Assembly: GCA_937901895.1 (NCBI GenBank)
Contig: CALGTD010000022.1
Location: 1-64,000 of the forward strand
Reading direction: 5' to 3'
DNA from: an uncultured Spartobacteria bacterium
GTDB lineage: Bacteria > Verrucomicrobiota > Verrucomicrobiia > Chthoniobacterales > JAATET01
Length of the DNA stretch: 64,000 nt
Every line of letters begins with the position of its first letter. Position 1 is the stretch's first letter. Under the pieces are notes generated by a model. It made no database searches, was not told the DNA's origin, and worked only from the letters and a program-made list of their open reading frames with translations. The translations under genes and the position numbers were made by a program. Positions 63,524 to 64,000 of the stretch are shown here, in pieces.

Positions 63524-63991
63524 TCAGTCTCCGTGGCCATCCCGCAGCTCCAATCCGAAGAAATCCCGGAACACCGCGCGGTAAACGGACCGCTTCATGG
63601 GAGCCGTCCAGCTCAGCGGGAATTGCGCGGGCAAGATCCATTGCGCCGCCCGGAATTCGGCGGCGGAAGGCTGCGCGAGAATGAGCGCCTCGTCTCCGAG
63701 GAAATCCGCGAGGAAATAGGTCTGCTCCTGTCCGCCGTAGCCCTCCTTCGTTCGGCCCGGCTCGAACTCGTAGCGATACGGGCCGCGCTGCTCGAGCACG
63801 CGATAGTCCGAAGGCATCAGCGAAATTTCCTCCAGAGTCTCCCGTGCGAGCGCCTCCTCGAGCGTCTCCCCGTCGGCGACGCCGCCCTGGGGGAACTGCC
63901 ACGTGCCCGGATGGTCGCTCCGCTCGCAAACCAGGATCCGGCCGTCGCCCCGACGCAGAATCAGTGCGACATTCCGGCGGTAGGCGATCAT
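63524..63991 (-). CDS. rppH: RNA pyrophosphohydrolase RppH-like Nudix protein
   Basis: 155 aa. The Nudix box is clear: [20 protein letters not shown] then ISL, matching Gx5Ex7REUxEExGU except that the last Gly is Ser. Family start [21 protein letters not shown] and [11 protein letters not shown], which fit the RppH branch that removes pyrophosphate from mRNA 5' ends or Ap4A. The [21 protein letters not shown] end also fits. ATG 63989-63991. Confidence 0.9.
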   Translation of the reverse strand: MIAYRRNVALILRRGDGRILVCERSDHPGTWQFPQGGVADGETLEEALARETLEEISLMPSDYRVLEQRGPYRYEFEPGRTKEGYGGQEQTYFLADFLGDEALILAQPSAAEFRAAQWILPAQFPLSWTAPMKRSVYRAVFRDFFGLELRDGHGD

Positions 63992-64000
63992 GCCTCATGA

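Overview
This 64 kb window is a gene-dense stretch of a high-GC bacterial chromosome, most probably from a member of Verrucomicrobiota (Chthoniobacter/Terrimicrobium-like; this placement is inference). The reasons are two secreted autotransporter-strand-repeat proteins with PEP-CTERM tails, an LpxI/LpxB lipid A branch (a diderm envelope), a DUF6807 (PmoA-like) protein, an ORF6N protein, and the overall mix of Gram-negative housekeeping genes. I see no prophage, transposase, CRISPR array, tRNA or rRNA. Starts other than ATG are common: TTG for tilS, lpxI and phrB, GTG for several others, and rnpA seems to start at a non-canonical codon.

Layout. 1-6.3 kb: the end of an unidentified gene, two paralogous PEP-CTERM proteins and a large GH63/MGH1-like glucosidase. 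6.4-11.5 kb: an ORF6N protein, a STAS-like protein, a FabZ-like dehydratase, a phosphodiester glycosidase, hibernation factor HPF, then the coupled trio scpA-scpB-'pheA', whose prephenate dehydratase domain lacks a lobe. 11.6-14.2 kb: a circularly permuted ATP-grasp protein with its alpha-E partner. 14.2-19.8 kb: an ArsR-methyltransferase fusion, a SulP transporter and metK-ahcY (the SAM/SAH cycle) behind a near-consensus promoter. 19.9-25.8 kb: a DUF885 peptidase-like protein, a secreted EEP-fold phosphodiesterase, a LuxC-type acyl-CoA reductase, infA and a long-chain acyl-CoA ligase. 26.2-29.6 kb: pdhA-pdhB-pdhC (E1 alpha, E1 beta, E2). 29.7-33.8 kb: a PerR-like regulator under an apparent self-operator, followed by sufC-sufB-sufD.

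33.9-36.9 kb: a diacylglycerol-kinase-like protein, then three tandem paralogous small, lysine-rich, secreted proteins of unknown function. Each has its own intrinsic terminator, and they are the best candidate here for an undescribed system. 36.9-44 kb: a CbpA-type co-chaperone, serS, tilS, a seven-repeat FG-GAP protein and a photolyase. 44-47.5 kb: lpxI, a Gfo/Idh/MocA oxidoreductase, lpxB and a HIT protein, all overlapping or nearly so. 47.5-51.3 kb: two divergent related glycosyltransferases and a sugar porter. 51.4-57.4 kb (minus strand): an ECF sigma factor with a membrane DUF4349 anti-sigma-like partner, DUF6807, an LprI-like protein, pyrE, a DEDDy exonuclease and an orphan parA. 57.5-64 kb: an amidase, a YmdB phosphodiesterase, the conserved rpmH-rnpA-yidD-yidC-khpB (jag) block, a GNAT acetyltransferase, a possible tiny membrane protein and an RppH-like Nudix hydrolase.

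Functional links. Membrane and envelope biogenesis is spread over yidC/yidD, lpxI/lpxB, the amidase and the acyl-CoA genes. Methyl-group recycling (metK-ahcY) sits beside a regulator that itself carries a methyltransferase domain. Fe-S assembly is wired to a peroxide/iron-type Fur-family regulator.
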